The position numbers were made by a program, and so were the translations under genes. Below the pieces are notes generated by a model that ran no database searches, had not been told where the DNA came from, and saw only the letters and a program-made list of their open reading frames with translations. Positions 25,339 to 33,590 of a DNA stretch of 64,000 nucleotides are shown here, piece after piece. Source of the DNA: Pedobacter sp. PACM 27299 (GTDB taxonomy: Bacteria; Bacteroidota; Bacteroidia; Sphingobacteriales; Sphingobacteriaceae); NCBI RefSeq assembly GCF_001412655.1, contig NZ_CP012996.1, forward strand, positions 1,984,001-2,048,000, given 5' to 3'. How positions within the stretch are numbered: position 1 is the first letter of the stretch; each line of letters starts with the position of its first letter.

Positions 25339-27006
25339 TTGAAAAAAATTCTTATTTTACTAGTAGTTTTTGTTAGCCTTTATGCTTGTAATAAAGTGCA
25401 TCAAACCAATATTCCTAATAATGATGTGAATTTTGATATCGCTGAATCATTTGTAAATAAAAACAATGATTCAGCGTATTATCATTTTAATGAAGTGGCC
25501 ATCAATTCAAAAGATAGTTTATTAGTGGCCATGTCTTATAATTACATGGCAGTGATTCAATCTGCCGCTGGTGATTATTTCGGTGCGCAGGAAAGCTTAA
25601 TGTTGTCTTTGACCTTTTTGAATGAGAAAAAAAAGGAGGATTTTAGTTGTTTAGCTTCCAATTATAATGAATTGGGCTTGACCAGTCTTAATTTAAAAAA
25701 ATACGAAGCTGGTGTGAATTTTTGTGATTCAGCAATCAAATATTCTGAGGATAAATCTTTTGATCTAATCATTATGAATAATAAAGCATTGGCTTATCAG
25801 AAGGCAAAGAAATATATTCAATCCATTAACATCTATCAGGAGATCCTTCTTAAGGAGAACAACAGCGAGAAGGAATATGCAAGGGTGTTGTCCAATATTT
25901 CTAAAACAAAGTGGCTAGAAAATCCAAGTTATCACGCTGCTCCTGATTTATTAAAAGCATTGGCTATTCGTGATAAGTGGGATGATATTCGAGGAAAAAA
26001 TGCCAGTTATGCTCATCTTTCTGATTATTACACTATAAACCAACCAGATTCGGCTTTGATCTATGCAGATAAAATGTATCAGGTGGCAAAAATCATAAAA
26101 AGCCCTGACGATCAAATTGATGCCTTAAAGAAATTGATTCAACTTAGTCCGAGTGAAAAAACTAAGCAATATTTTGGGATCTATGAAAAGCTGGATGACA
26201 GCTTACAAACCGCACGTAATGCTGCAAAGAATCAATTTGCAGTAATCCGGTATCAAACCGAAAAAAATAAAACAGATAACTTAAACCTTCAGAAGGACAA
26301 TACGGAAAAGAAATACCAGATCATCAAGCAAAGAGTGGTGCTGTTTATTGTGGTACTTTTGATTGTAGCAGGATCTATTATAAGTGCAATTTGGTATAAA
26401 AAAAGAAAGGAGAGACTTGAACAGGAAGCACAAAATACCATTTATGAAAATCAGCTAAAGACTTCAAAAAAGGTACATGATGTGGTTGCAAATGGATTGT
26501 ATCGGGTAATGAATGAGATTGAAAATCAAGTGGGTTTAGACCGGGATGGCATCTTAGATAGGTTAGAAGATATGTATGAAAAATCCCGGGATATCTCTTA
26601 TGAGGTTGTTCAGCCTCCATCCGAGAATTTCCATGAGAAAATAGCAAACTTATTAAAATCTTTTGCCAGCGCGAAGACAAAGGTGGTTTTTATGGGAAAT
26701 ACAATGAAACTATGGGAAAATGTATCAGAACAAACCAGGCACGAGATTGAACATGTACTTCAAGAACTCATGATAAATATGGATAAACATAGTAATTGTA
26801 GTAATGTTGCTATTAGGTTTGAGCAGGTCGATGATCATATTAATATATTTTATGCAGATAATGGTATAGGGATTTCGGATGAAACACAGTTTAAAAATGG
26901 ACTTAGAAATACGGGAAACCGTATGGAAACCATTCATGGCACAATTACCTTTGGTATAAAAGCACAAAAGGGATTTAAAATTCAAATTTCTTTTCCTATT
27001 TCTTAA
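25339..27006 (+). CDS. TPR-containing lipoprotein sensor histidine kinase
   Basis: 555 residues, starting with TTG; no in-frame ATG fits the signal peptide better. The lipobox is Leu-Tyr-Ala-Cys (Cys17). TPR-like helices fill about 25-290, with a coiled coil before a membrane helix (about 333-352). The cytoplasmic part has the phospho-acceptor His in Lys-Lys-Val-His-Asp-Val-Val-Ala-Asn-Gly-Leu and a HATPase domain with N-box Asn-Met-Asp-Lys-His-Ser and G1 box Ala-Asp-Asn-Gly-Ile-Gly-Ile. This is the HisKA_3-like NarL/LuxR-type arrangement common in Sphingobacteriaceae. Its partner is the response regulator 8 bp downstream. The signal is unknown. Confidence 0.88.
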   Translation: MKKILILLVVFVSLYACNKVHQTNIPNNDVNFDIAESFVNKNNDSAYYHFNEVAINSKDSLLVAMSYNYMAVIQSAAGDYFGAQESLMLSLTFLNEKKKEDFSCLASNYNELGLTSLNLKKYEAGVNFCDSAIKYSEDKSFDLIIMNNKALAYQKAKKYIQSINIYQEILLKENNSEKEYARVLSNISKTKWLENPSYHAAPDLLKALAIRDKWDDIRGKNASYAHLSDYYTINQPDSALIYADKMYQVAKIIKSPDDQIDALKKLIQLSPSEKTKQYFGIYEKLDDSLQTARNAAKNQFAVIRYQTEKNKTDNLNLQKDNTEKKYQIIKQRVVLFIVVLLIVAGSIISAIWYKKRKERLEQEAQNTIYENQLKTSKKVHDVVANGLYRVMNEIENQVGLDRDGILDRLEDMYEKSRDISYEVVQPPSENFHEKIANLLKSFASAKTKVVFMGNTMKLWENVSEQTRHEIEHVLQELMINMDKHSNCSNVAIRFEQVDDHINIFYADNGIGISDETQFKNGLRNTGNRMETIHGTITFGIKAQKGFKIQISFPIS

Positions 27007-27014
27007 AACAATAG

Positions 27015-27683
27015 ATGATGTTCGAAAAAGTATTAATAGCCGAAGACCACGAAAGTGCCAATATTTCTGTGCAAAAAACATTAGCTGACCTGGGCATAAC
27101 CAATGCTGAATATGTATATTATTGTGATGACGCTTTAACCTGGATGCGTAAAGCATTTAAAAATGACGACCCTTATGATTTGCTAATTACCGATTTGTCT
27201 TTTGAAGAGGACCATTGCAAGCAAAAAATATCTGGTGGCCTGGAGCTCATAAAAGCGATCAGGGTAGAGCAGCCTCATCTCAAAGTACTGGTTTTTTCCG
27301 CTGAGAATAAACCAGCAATCATAGATGTTCTCTTTAAGGAGTTGAGCATAAATGGTTATGTGCGTAAAGCACGGAATGATGCTAAAGAGCTAAAGATGGC
27401 AATTCATACTTTATATAGAGGCAGTAACTATATATCAACAGGATTAAGACAGACGATAAAAGAGAAAAACTCTTATGAGTTGACGGAGTTCGACATTCTG
27501 ATTATTTCTCTGCTTTCCAAAGGGATGCTTCAAAAAGATATCCCACTTTATTTAATGCAACACGAAATTAAGCCTTCAGGTTTAAGTAGCGTGGAGAAAC
27601 GCTTTAATCTCATGAAAGAAGTATTAGGCTTTTCTAAAAACGAACAACTGATTGCCTACTGCAAGGATATTGGAATAATATAA
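27015..27683 (+). CDS. Response regulator, LuxR-like DNA-binding
   Basis: 222 residues. The receiver domain (about 4-130) has acidic pocket Glu-Asp-His, phospho-acceptor Asp in Leu-Leu-Ile-Thr-Asp-Leu-Ser, Ser in Val-Phe-Ser-Ala-Glu, and Lys in Val-Arg-Lys-Ala. The C-terminal HTH begins Leu-Thr-Glu-Phe-Asp-Ile-Leu-Ile-Ile-Ser-Leu-Leu-Ser-Lys-Gly and ends Tyr-Cys-Lys-Asp-Ile-Gly-Ile-Ile, the diverged LuxR type paired with TPR kinases in Pedobacter. It is in an operon with the kinase upstream. The Met-Met start leaves two choices one codon apart. Confidence 0.88.
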   Translation: MMFEKVLIAEDHESANISVQKTLADLGITNAEYVYYCDDALTWMRKAFKNDDPYDLLITDLSFEEDHCKQKISGGLELIKAIRVEQPHLKVLVFSAENKPAIIDVLFKELSINGYVRKARNDAKELKMAIHTLYRGSNYISTGLRQTIKEKNSYELTEFDILIISLLSKGMLQKDIPLYLMQHEIKPSGLSSVEKRFNLMKEVLGFSKNEQLIAYCKDIGII

Positions 27684-27716
27684 AATCTCCAAACGCTTAT
27701 CGAGATCTTTCTTCTT

Positions 27717-27736
27717 TTTGAGCATATTGTAACGCT
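27717..27736 (+). repeat. 20-mer repeat, copy 2 (after response regulator)
   Basis: TTTGAGCATATTGTAACGCT, differing from copy 1 at two positions (both A/T swaps). Confidence 0.55.
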
Positions 27737-28055
27737 GTTAACTCTTGCTCAGTTGTCTAAAATTTCCAGGTCCATATTTTGTCTCCAAGAATTCATTGTC
27801 CTAAAAGGTTACTAGGGTATAGGAGCATTTATGAGCTATTTTGAGCACTTAAAATATATAAAAGCATTTTTTTAGTAAATACTCATAAACCACTTAATGG
27901 TGGACATAACGTTTTAAGGCCTGTTATAGATGTTCTAAAATCCTACCCCAAGAGCATTCAAATTTCGAAAATTCAGTGATCAAAATCATTAATAAAGACA
28001 AAGAAAAATAATTATGGGTTACGGTTTCCCGTAAGGAATCCCTTAGCGGACTGCT

Positions 28056-28063
28056 TAATTTTG
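28056..28063 (+). promoter_or_regulatory. -7 box, candidate promoter of the Ter-type operon
   Basis: TAATTTTG matches TAnnTTTG, 41 bp before the ATG at 28105. No TTG at -33. It is the only good -7 box I see ahead of the 13-gene run. Confidence 0.35.
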
Positions 28064-28104
28064 AAGAGTTGATAAACAATCATTACTCAAAAATTAAAAC
28101 CATA

Positions 28105-28338
28105 ATGGAATACAAAGTAGTCCCATTCACCGCAACTTTAGATCAGAAAAAAGAAACGGCACACGTTGTTGCTGATCAATTAGAAAAATTAATCCAAAAA
28201 CATAACCAGCAGGGTTGGGCGTATGTAAGGTTAGAGAGTGTTTCAACTTTTGTACAACCAGATTCAGGATGTTTTGGCGTAGGTGCTAAGCCTGGTTATA
28301 TGTCTGCATATCAAATGGTCGTTTTTAGCAGAGTTTAG
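28105..28338 (+). CDS. DUF4177-like small protein
   Basis: I chose ATG 28105 (Met-Glu-Tyr-Lys-Val-Val-Pro-Phe) because this start matches the family; the upstream in-frame ATG (28069) adds a poor 12-residue prefix. 77 residues. The Gln-Gln-Gly-Trp-Ala-Tyr-Val segment is the DUF4177 hallmark (usually Gly-Trp-Glu-Leu), followed by a Cys-Phe-Gly-Val-Gly turn and a final hydrophobic strand. Function is unknown. It ends 2 bp before the YidD-like gene, so it heads the operon. Confidence 0.6.
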   Translation: MEYKVVPFTATLDQKKETAHVVADQLEKLIQKHNQQGWAYVRLESVSTFVQPDSGCFGVGAKPGYMSAYQMVVFSRV

Positions 28339-28340
28339 CC

Positions 28341-28643
28341 ATGAGAATCTTTCTACTTCTCCTGATAAAACTCTACTGGGCTAGCTTTTCCGCAAGCAAA
28401 AGGCGCAGATGTATTTTTAGAATGAGTTGCTCCAGGTATGTCTACCAAGTGACTAAAAAGGAAGGTTTATATCAAGGGTTAATCGCCTTAAAATACAGAT
28501 TCCATAATTGTAGGAATGGATTTAATGTTTTTGAGGATGCTTTAGATGGCAGCATCTTCATGGTTTTGCCAGATGCGAGTATACTCCGGGAGGGCGAAAT
28601 TTCTAAAAGATTTATTCCGATTCATAAATGCTTTAAAACTTAG
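28341..28643 (+). CDS. yidD: YidD-like membrane protein insertion factor
   Basis: 100 residues. An N-terminal amphipathic/hydrophobic helix (Ile-Phe-Leu-Leu-Leu-Leu-Ile-Lys-Leu-Tyr-Trp) precedes the YidD core Arg-Cys-Ile-Phe-Arg-Met-Ser-Cys-Ser-Arg-Tyr-Val and a later Arg-Phe-His-Asn-Cys-Arg. Canonical YidD has Cys-x-Phe-x-Pro-Ser-Cys-Ser-x-Tyr; here the Pro is Met. The usual setting of yidD is next to rnpA/rpmH/yidC, but this copy sits in an accessory operon. It may be a specialised paralogue aiding insertion of the membrane proteins encoded downstream (inference). Confidence 0.7.
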   Translation: MRIFLLLLIKLYWASFSASKRRRCIFRMSCSRYVYQVTKKEGLYQGLIALKYRFHNCRNGFNVFEDALDGSIFMVLPDASILREGEISKRFIPIHKCFKT

Positions 28644-28658
28644 ATAATTATAAAAAAA

Positions 28659-28880
28659 ATGAAGGTGTTTGTATTGTTGGGTGTTCTTTTCTTAAATCAT
28701 ATTTCCTGCTCTTCGGCTACTACAATTATGGTATATGTCTGCGGTAACAATAGCAAGGTTAAGAAATACCATTATACTTCAAAATGTCGTGGCTTAAGTA
28801 ATTGCAGTTATAAAATATTGAAGGAAAGTTTGTCTAAAGCCAAGAGTAAAGGAAGGACATTATGCAATTGGGAAGATTAA
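28659..28880 (+). CDS. Small secreted Cys/His protein
   Basis: 73 residues with a signal peptide (to about residue 20, with a possible lipobox Cys at 17). The mature part has Val-Cys-Gly-Asn, Lys-Tyr-His-Tyr then Cys-Arg-Gly-Leu-Ser-Asn-Cys, and a final Gly-Arg-Thr-Leu-Cys-Asn-Trp. The His/Cys spacing resembles the Ada-type metal-binding fold seen next to nucleases. It lies 15 bp after the YidD-like gene and 33 bp before the nuclease-like gene. Metal binding is inferred from the pattern. Confidence 0.55.
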   Translation: MKVFVLLGVLFLNHISCSSATTIMVYVCGNNSKVKKYHYTSKCRGLSNCSYKILKESLSKAKSKGRTLCNWED

Positions 28881-28913
28881 TGAAAATAGTTAATAATTAT
28901 TAAATAAAGTTAG

Positions 28914-29996
28914 ATGGATTTTAAAGATCAGATTGCACAGTTGGCATCCCGTGTAGAAAAGATGTTGCCTCAAATACAAACGGAAGAAGCTACAAAAAAT
29001 GCTTTGGTAATGCCATTTATTCAAATCATGGGATATAATGTTTTTAATCCATTTGAGGTAAATCCTGAATTTATTGCTGATTTGGGAATTAAAAAAGGGG
29101 AGAAGGTGGATTATGCTATTATGAAAGATGGAGAGCCTACGATATTAATTGAATGTAAGCACCATCTGGAAAATCTGGATCCTCATAATTCCCAGCTGTT
29201 TAGGTATTTCCATACTACAAAGGCAAAATTTGGTTTGTTAACGAATGGGCTTGTTTATCGTTTTTATACAGATTTAGTAGAAAAGAATAAAATGGATAGC
29301 AGTCCGTTTTTTGAGTTCCGTTTAATTGATGTTAAGGATACGGAGCTTGCGGAGTTAAAGAAGTTCCATAAATCATATTTTGATGTTGAGAACATTAGCA
29401 ACACAGCAAGTGAATTAAAATACCTAAATGAATTGAAAGGATTGCTCCATCAGGAGATTACGGAACCTTCAGATAGTTTCATCACTTTTTTTACCAAACA
29501 AGTATATCCTAAGGTGATTACTGCTAAGGTGAAAGAGCAATTTGCTCCTATTATTAAGCGCTCTTTTACCCAGCTGATTAATGACGCCATTAATGAGCGT
29601 CTAAAATCTGCTCTTAATCAGGAAAAGGAAAAAGATGCTGCGGAAGCGGTTAAAATTGAAGAGGTTATTTCTGCTGAACCGAGTTCTGGGATTATTACCA
29701 CTGAAGAAGAAATTGAAGGCTTCTTTATTGTTAAGTCAATGCTCAGAGAAACGATTGACCCTAAAAGAATTACTTATAGAGACGCACTTTCTTATTTCGC
29801 TATCCTTTTAGATGATAATAATCGGAAGACCATTTGCCGTCTGTACCTGAACACTAAAAAGTACCTGGCAATATTGGACGAGAATAAGAAGGAAATCAAA
29901 TATGAATTACAGTCTCTTGATGACTTATATCTCTATGCCAAGACCTTGAATGAGGCTGTTGTGAAGCTAGAGATTGCTAAGGTTAAATTAACTTAA
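28914..29996 (+). CDS. Stand-alone HSDR_N-type nuclease-domain protein
   Basis: 360 residues. The N-terminal 160 residues match the type I restriction R-subunit N-terminal domain (HSDR_N_2): an Asn-Ala-Leu-Val-Met-Pro-Phe-Ile helix, then the PD-(D/E)xK core Val-Asp-Tyr-Ala-Ile-Met ... Ile-Glu-Cys-Lys, followed by a Gln-Leu-Phe-Arg-Tyr-Phe helix. There is no helicase motor. The remainder is a coiled helical region (about 190-250) and a C-terminal domain (about 265-360) that I do not recognise. It is in the operon 36 bp before the vWA-like lipoprotein. It may be a DNA-targeting effector; activity is not proven. Confidence 0.75.
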   Translation: MDFKDQIAQLASRVEKMLPQIQTEEATKNALVMPFIQIMGYNVFNPFEVNPEFIADLGIKKGEKVDYAIMKDGEPTILIECKHHLENLDPHNSQLFRYFHTTKAKFGLLTNGLVYRFYTDLVEKNKMDSSPFFEFRLIDVKDTELAELKKFHKSYFDVENISNTASELKYLNELKGLLHQEITEPSDSFITFFTKQVYPKVITAKVKEQFAPIIKRSFTQLINDAINERLKSALNQEKEKDAAEAVKIEEVISAEPSSGIITTEEEIEGFFIVKSMLRETIDPKRITYRDALSYFAILLDDNNRKTICRLYLNTKKYLAILDENKKEIKYELQSLDDLYLYAKTLNEAVVKLEIAKVKLT

Positions 29997-30032
29997 ATAT
30001 CAATTACTCAGAGTTATAAAATAGTTTACATT

Positions 30033-31562
30033 ATGAAAAAAGGAATTGTTCCAGTGTTTGTCAGGAACGCAGGAGTATTTGGATTATTGTTATTTGTGCT
30101 TGCAGGCAGCAGTTGCAATCCGTCCACAGACCCATTTGCAAAGTTTAATGTTTATGATGAAGGACTAGGAAAGCGTATTGAAACTTATCATCATAGAATT
30201 AGTTCAAACCCAAACGCCTCAAAAATGGGGAATCCTGCTATCTATATCGACTTTTCATCTGGGATAAATAAGGCATTTGCTGATCCGGTAGTAAAAGGAA
30301 TGATGACGGATTGTTTTAACACTGTTTTAGCGGAGAAGTTCGATGTTTATAAATTGGGATTGGGTAAAATAACAGCCTTAAATGTTGCGAATACAACTGA
30401 ACTAGGGCAGAAGGTTAGTGATGCCAGTCAGTATAGTGATATATATGCACCAATTCAATCTGCTGTTGAAAAAATAGTAGATGGTAACCATGACGTACTA
30501 TTGATTACAGATTTCGAAGAATGGCAAAAAAACAGTGAGGTCACCAATGCAGCATTTTTGAAAATGCCTTTCTCGAAGTGGCTCGGAAAAGGAAATTCAA
30601 TACATTTCTTTATCGTCGATTATAAGGAAGGGAAAGTTGACAAGCACCTTTATTTTACGGTTTTTAATAGCGGTCGACCAACTCCATCAAGTATGATTTC
30701 AAAATTGGAGTCTAAGCTTGCTCCGTTGTCTACAAGATTTGACTTATCCAATGCGGCTTATCAGTTGCAAACTAAGTATTCAGGAGCACAGTCGGGTGGA
30801 ATATTCTATGATGAGCAAGGAAAATCTGATCAAAAAAATGTCTTGGACTTAAAGGGGAATTACATCAATGGTCTTAAAAATGGGGATAATTTCGAATTTT
30901 ATCCTTTAGGATTAGATTGGAAAAATATCGATAAGCTTCATACTGCATACGCTGCTCAGGGACAATTTAACGACTTTTTCAGGAAGCTATACATCGACCT
31001 CAGTAACAACGATAGCTATACTTTTGGGGATCTTGAGGTGAAGGTTTTAGATGTGACTGCTGATTTTGAAAATCTTTCTAAATCAGAGGAAGTGTTAAAA
31101 CATAAACCAAAATTAGTTACAGGAAGTAATGGAGAAACTAAGGTTGCTGACCATCAAGATGATGTTATTGCATCGGGCTGCTATACAAATGATGGGAAAT
31201 TAAAAGAAGAGTGGCTTTATAAGCCATCGGCTGGAAATCTATTAAATGATGTTTTCATTTTGAATAAAACCTTGTTTGCAAATACCAGAAATTCAGATCA
31301 AAAAAATACAGAAATAGCTGTTTCTTTTGATCCTAAGTTTAATCTGAAAAACATCCAAAATCCTGATGCTCTAGTTAAGGTTGATATATTGTTAGCTGAT
31401 GCTCAGCCTAATTTAAAGAATTCAAAGCTTTCAAAATTTCAATGGGTTAATGCCAACCAGGTACCTAATGTTGCATTATATGAGTCTATCAAAAATACGC
31501 TAGAAGAGGTTAAACCGGTTAATAAAAATATCTATTCCTATTATATCAAAACAAAACAATAA
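30033..31562 (+). CDS. vWA-like lipoprotein of the Ter-type operon
   Basis: 509 residues with a signal peptide ending Ala-Gly-Ser-Ser-Cys (Cys28), so envelope-anchored. About residues 67-230 alternate strands and helices like a von Willebrand A fold: Ala-Ile-Tyr-Ile-Asp-Phe-Ser-Ser-Gly near residue 68 is a degenerate MIDAS (Asp-x-Ser-x-Ser), and Leu-Leu-Ile-Thr-Asp-Phe-Glu-Glu-Trp near 155 resembles the later Asp of the fold. The C-terminal half is unrecognised. vWA proteins are frequent partners of TerD proteins, so the placement fits. The fold call is mine and tentative. Confidence 0.5.
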   Translation: MKKGIVPVFVRNAGVFGLLLFVLAGSSCNPSTDPFAKFNVYDEGLGKRIETYHHRISSNPNASKMGNPAIYIDFSSGINKAFADPVVKGMMTDCFNTVLAEKFDVYKLGLGKITALNVANTTELGQKVSDASQYSDIYAPIQSAVEKIVDGNHDVLLITDFEEWQKNSEVTNAAFLKMPFSKWLGKGNSIHFFIVDYKEGKVDKHLYFTVFNSGRPTPSSMISKLESKLAPLSTRFDLSNAAYQLQTKYSGAQSGGIFYDEQGKSDQKNVLDLKGNYINGLKNGDNFEFYPLGLDWKNIDKLHTAYAAQGQFNDFFRKLYIDLSNNDSYTFGDLEVKVLDVTADFENLSKSEEVLKHKPKLVTGSNGETKVADHQDDVIASGCYTNDGKLKEEWLYKPSAGNLLNDVFILNKTLFANTRNSDQKNTEIAVSFDPKFNLKNIQNPDALVKVDILLADAQPNLKNSKLSKFQWVNANQVPNVALYESIKNTLEEVKPVNKNIYSYYIKTKQ

Positions 31563-31583
31563 TTAACGTAATCATTAGAAAAA

Positions 31584-31922
31584 ATGGAATCCATCACAGC
31601 TTATCTTATCTCCTTCCTCAGCGCTTTGTTATTTTTACTATTAGCTGCTGTAATTGCTAATGTTATAAAATTTGAAGGGGGAAGCAATCCTAAAGACCCA
31701 CAATCGCGCAAAACCTGGTTCTGGATTTTGGCAATATTAAATCCAGCCTTTGGCTTTTTGCTGGGTTATTTTTTATTCAAACCTAATGGAAACATTATGG
31801 TGGTCAATGATTATGTATTTGCTCTAAGTATGGGAACCGTTATTGGGTTTTTCTTATACCTCATTATTGGCTTTACTATGAGTAAAGTGTTTGCAAATGG
31901 CAAAATTGGTCATTGGTTTTAA
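31584..31922 (+). CDS. Small three-helix membrane protein
   Basis: 112 residues with three membrane helices (about 5-28, 47-68, 80-105), and a positively charged loop between helices 1 and 2 (Asn-Pro-Lys-Asp-Pro-Gln-Ser-Arg-Lys). No known domain. It lies between the vWA-like lipoprotein and the tubulin-like gene (18 bp), so it could be a membrane anchor for the machine. Confidence 0.65.
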   Translation: MESITAYLISFLSALLFLLLAAVIANVIKFEGGSNPKDPQSRKTWFWILAILNPAFGFLLGYFLFKPNGNIMVVNDYVFALSMGTVIGFFLYLIIGFTMSKVFANGKIGHWF

Positions 31923-31940
31923 TTCCCTAAAATATTTATA

Positions 31941-33584
31941 ATGGATAAATTATTTGTCATCGCCATTGGCGGTACTGGAATGCGTTGCCTGGAATCTTTC
32001 ACTCATTTATGTGGGATTGGTATGTTTGATAACCAGGAAATAGAAGTATTGACTTTAGATACGGATCAAAACAACGGTAATAAGGGGAGAGTGGAAGAAC
32101 TGATCAACCTATATAGTAGAATTAAAACCTCTGGTTCAATTGAAGGTGGAACGCCTAATGCAAATACCTTTTTCTCTGCAAAACTAAACTTACATAGGTT
32201 CTGGACCAATTATTCCAGTCCAGGGAGAGAGAACTATAAGAACATTACTAAGCTATCCACAGGCACTGCTGAACAGCAAAAGGCTAATAAATTGATCTCT
32301 GATCTATTCCTTGACAAGAGTTCTGTTCAGGAGTTTGCCTTAGAGCATGGATATAGGGCACAAACGCATTTAGGTTCTATGCTGATCTATCATGGGATTG
32401 TGGAGGCTGCAAGAAACATCATAAAAGGCTCATCTGTGGAATCTCAAGAGCGTGAATTAGATACTTTTATAGGTAAGTTGGAACAAGCAGGTGCCTCCTC
32501 CAGGGTGTTTATTTTTGGATCTGTATTTGGTGGAACAGGTGCATCATCTATTCCTGTTATACCTAAAGCACTTCAGGACTTTGTTAAGATTCGTTCCGGT
32601 GGAAATGCGAGTCTAGATTTTTCTAAAGCAAAGTTTGGCTCTACCTTGCTTACCGAGTATTTCACATTTAATAAACCTGATGATAAGCAGAAGTCTAGCA
32701 AGGCCAATAGTGTGATTGCAGACTCTTCTTTTTTTTCACTAAACAGCCAGGCGGCACTTCAGTTTTATCAGAGCGATCCTACTGTTCAGAAGTGTTATAA
32801 GCTACTATATCATATTGGATGGCCAATAGAAAGTAAAAAGATAGATGAAAAAAATACGACTAATCATATCATAACTGGGGGTACTGATCAAAAGAATCCA
32901 TGCCATGTGACAGAGCTATTGTGCGCTTGCGCTGCATATGATTTTTTTAGTAGAACCGATGGCTTTGATAGTGTAAAAGCAGAATACCTATATAAAGCGG
33001 TAGAATTTAAAGACAATTCTTTTAACTTTTCCTTTGATGACTTCGTTGGTAATGCAAATAAAGCAGGGGAGTTATTTGTCAACAGACTAGGAGCTTTCTT
33101 TTCTTTGGCACACATCTCCTTAACTAAGAATGGTGCTGCCTTTGATGATACAGGAATTAAAGGGTTTATTACCCAGTGTGAAAACCAAAAGCTGCTCCAG
33201 TACAGTACAATTACAGACGCAGAATGTAAGGATATCAATGAATATTTTAAGCTGTTTGCTTATACCTTTAAGGGAACACAGTTGATTCCTGGCTGGTTGT
33301 ATCAGGTAAGAAATTCAGTAGCTCCAGGTAAATTTTTATTTGATAGCAAAGCATTTCTGGACAGTCAGGCAGAGTTAAAAAAATTGGATGTAGGTACCAT
33401 CTTTCTGGATGAAAAACACCATTGGTCTAAAGGAGGTTTCTTTGGAGATAGGTACAGCACATTCGTAGAGAAACTCATCAATACCAATCCTAAGGACGAG
33501 CAAAAAGTAAATACGACAAAGGAGAAATTCCTTGCTCATATTTTTAATGCACTAACTATTTCACAAAACTTCGATCTAAACTAA
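31941..33584 (+). CDS. Tubulin/FtsZ-like GTPase (Tubulin_2 type)
   Basis: 547 residues. It starts with a Rossmann strand and Gly-rich loop (Ile-Ala-Ile-Gly-Gly-Thr-Gly-Met-Arg, about 7-15) and a Leu-Thr-Leu-Asp-Thr-Asp strand. The tubulin signature appears near residue 195 as Val-Phe-Gly-Gly-Thr-Gly-Ala-Ser (canonical GGGTG[ST]). The C-terminal half is unrecognised, with Cys-rich helices near 325. Such proteins bind GTP and may form filaments. It is followed by an Hsp70/actin-like ATPase gene 6 bp later, so the two are tightly coupled. Polymerisation is unproven. Confidence 0.75.
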   Translation: MDKLFVIAIGGTGMRCLESFTHLCGIGMFDNQEIEVLTLDTDQNNGNKGRVEELINLYSRIKTSGSIEGGTPNANTFFSAKLNLHRFWTNYSSPGRENYKNITKLSTGTAEQQKANKLISDLFLDKSSVQEFALEHGYRAQTHLGSMLIYHGIVEAARNIIKGSSVESQERELDTFIGKLEQAGASSRVFIFGSVFGGTGASSIPVIPKALQDFVKIRSGGNASLDFSKAKFGSTLLTEYFTFNKPDDKQKSSKANSVIADSSFFSLNSQAALQFYQSDPTVQKCYKLLYHIGWPIESKKIDEKNTTNHIITGGTDQKNPCHVTELLCACAAYDFFSRTDGFDSVKAEYLYKAVEFKDNSFNFSFDDFVGNANKAGELFVNRLGAFFSLAHISLTKNGAAFDDTGIKGFITQCENQKLLQYSTITDAECKDINEYFKLFAYTFKGTQLIPGWLYQVRNSVAPGKFLFDSKAFLDSQAELKKLDVGTIFLDEKHHWSKGGFFGDRYSTFVEKLINTNPKDEQKVNTTKEKFLAHIFNALTISQNFDLN

Positions 33585-33590
33585 AGGGAT

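Larger units (their letters stand above)
27684..28104. other. Intergenic region before the Ter-type operon
   Basis: A 421-bp gap with no convincing ORF. It holds the second 20-mer copy (27717-27736), a 6-bp hairpin (TTACGG with CCGTAA, 28019-28034) and a -7 box at 28056-28063. No clear terminator follows the response regulator. Confidence 0.6.
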
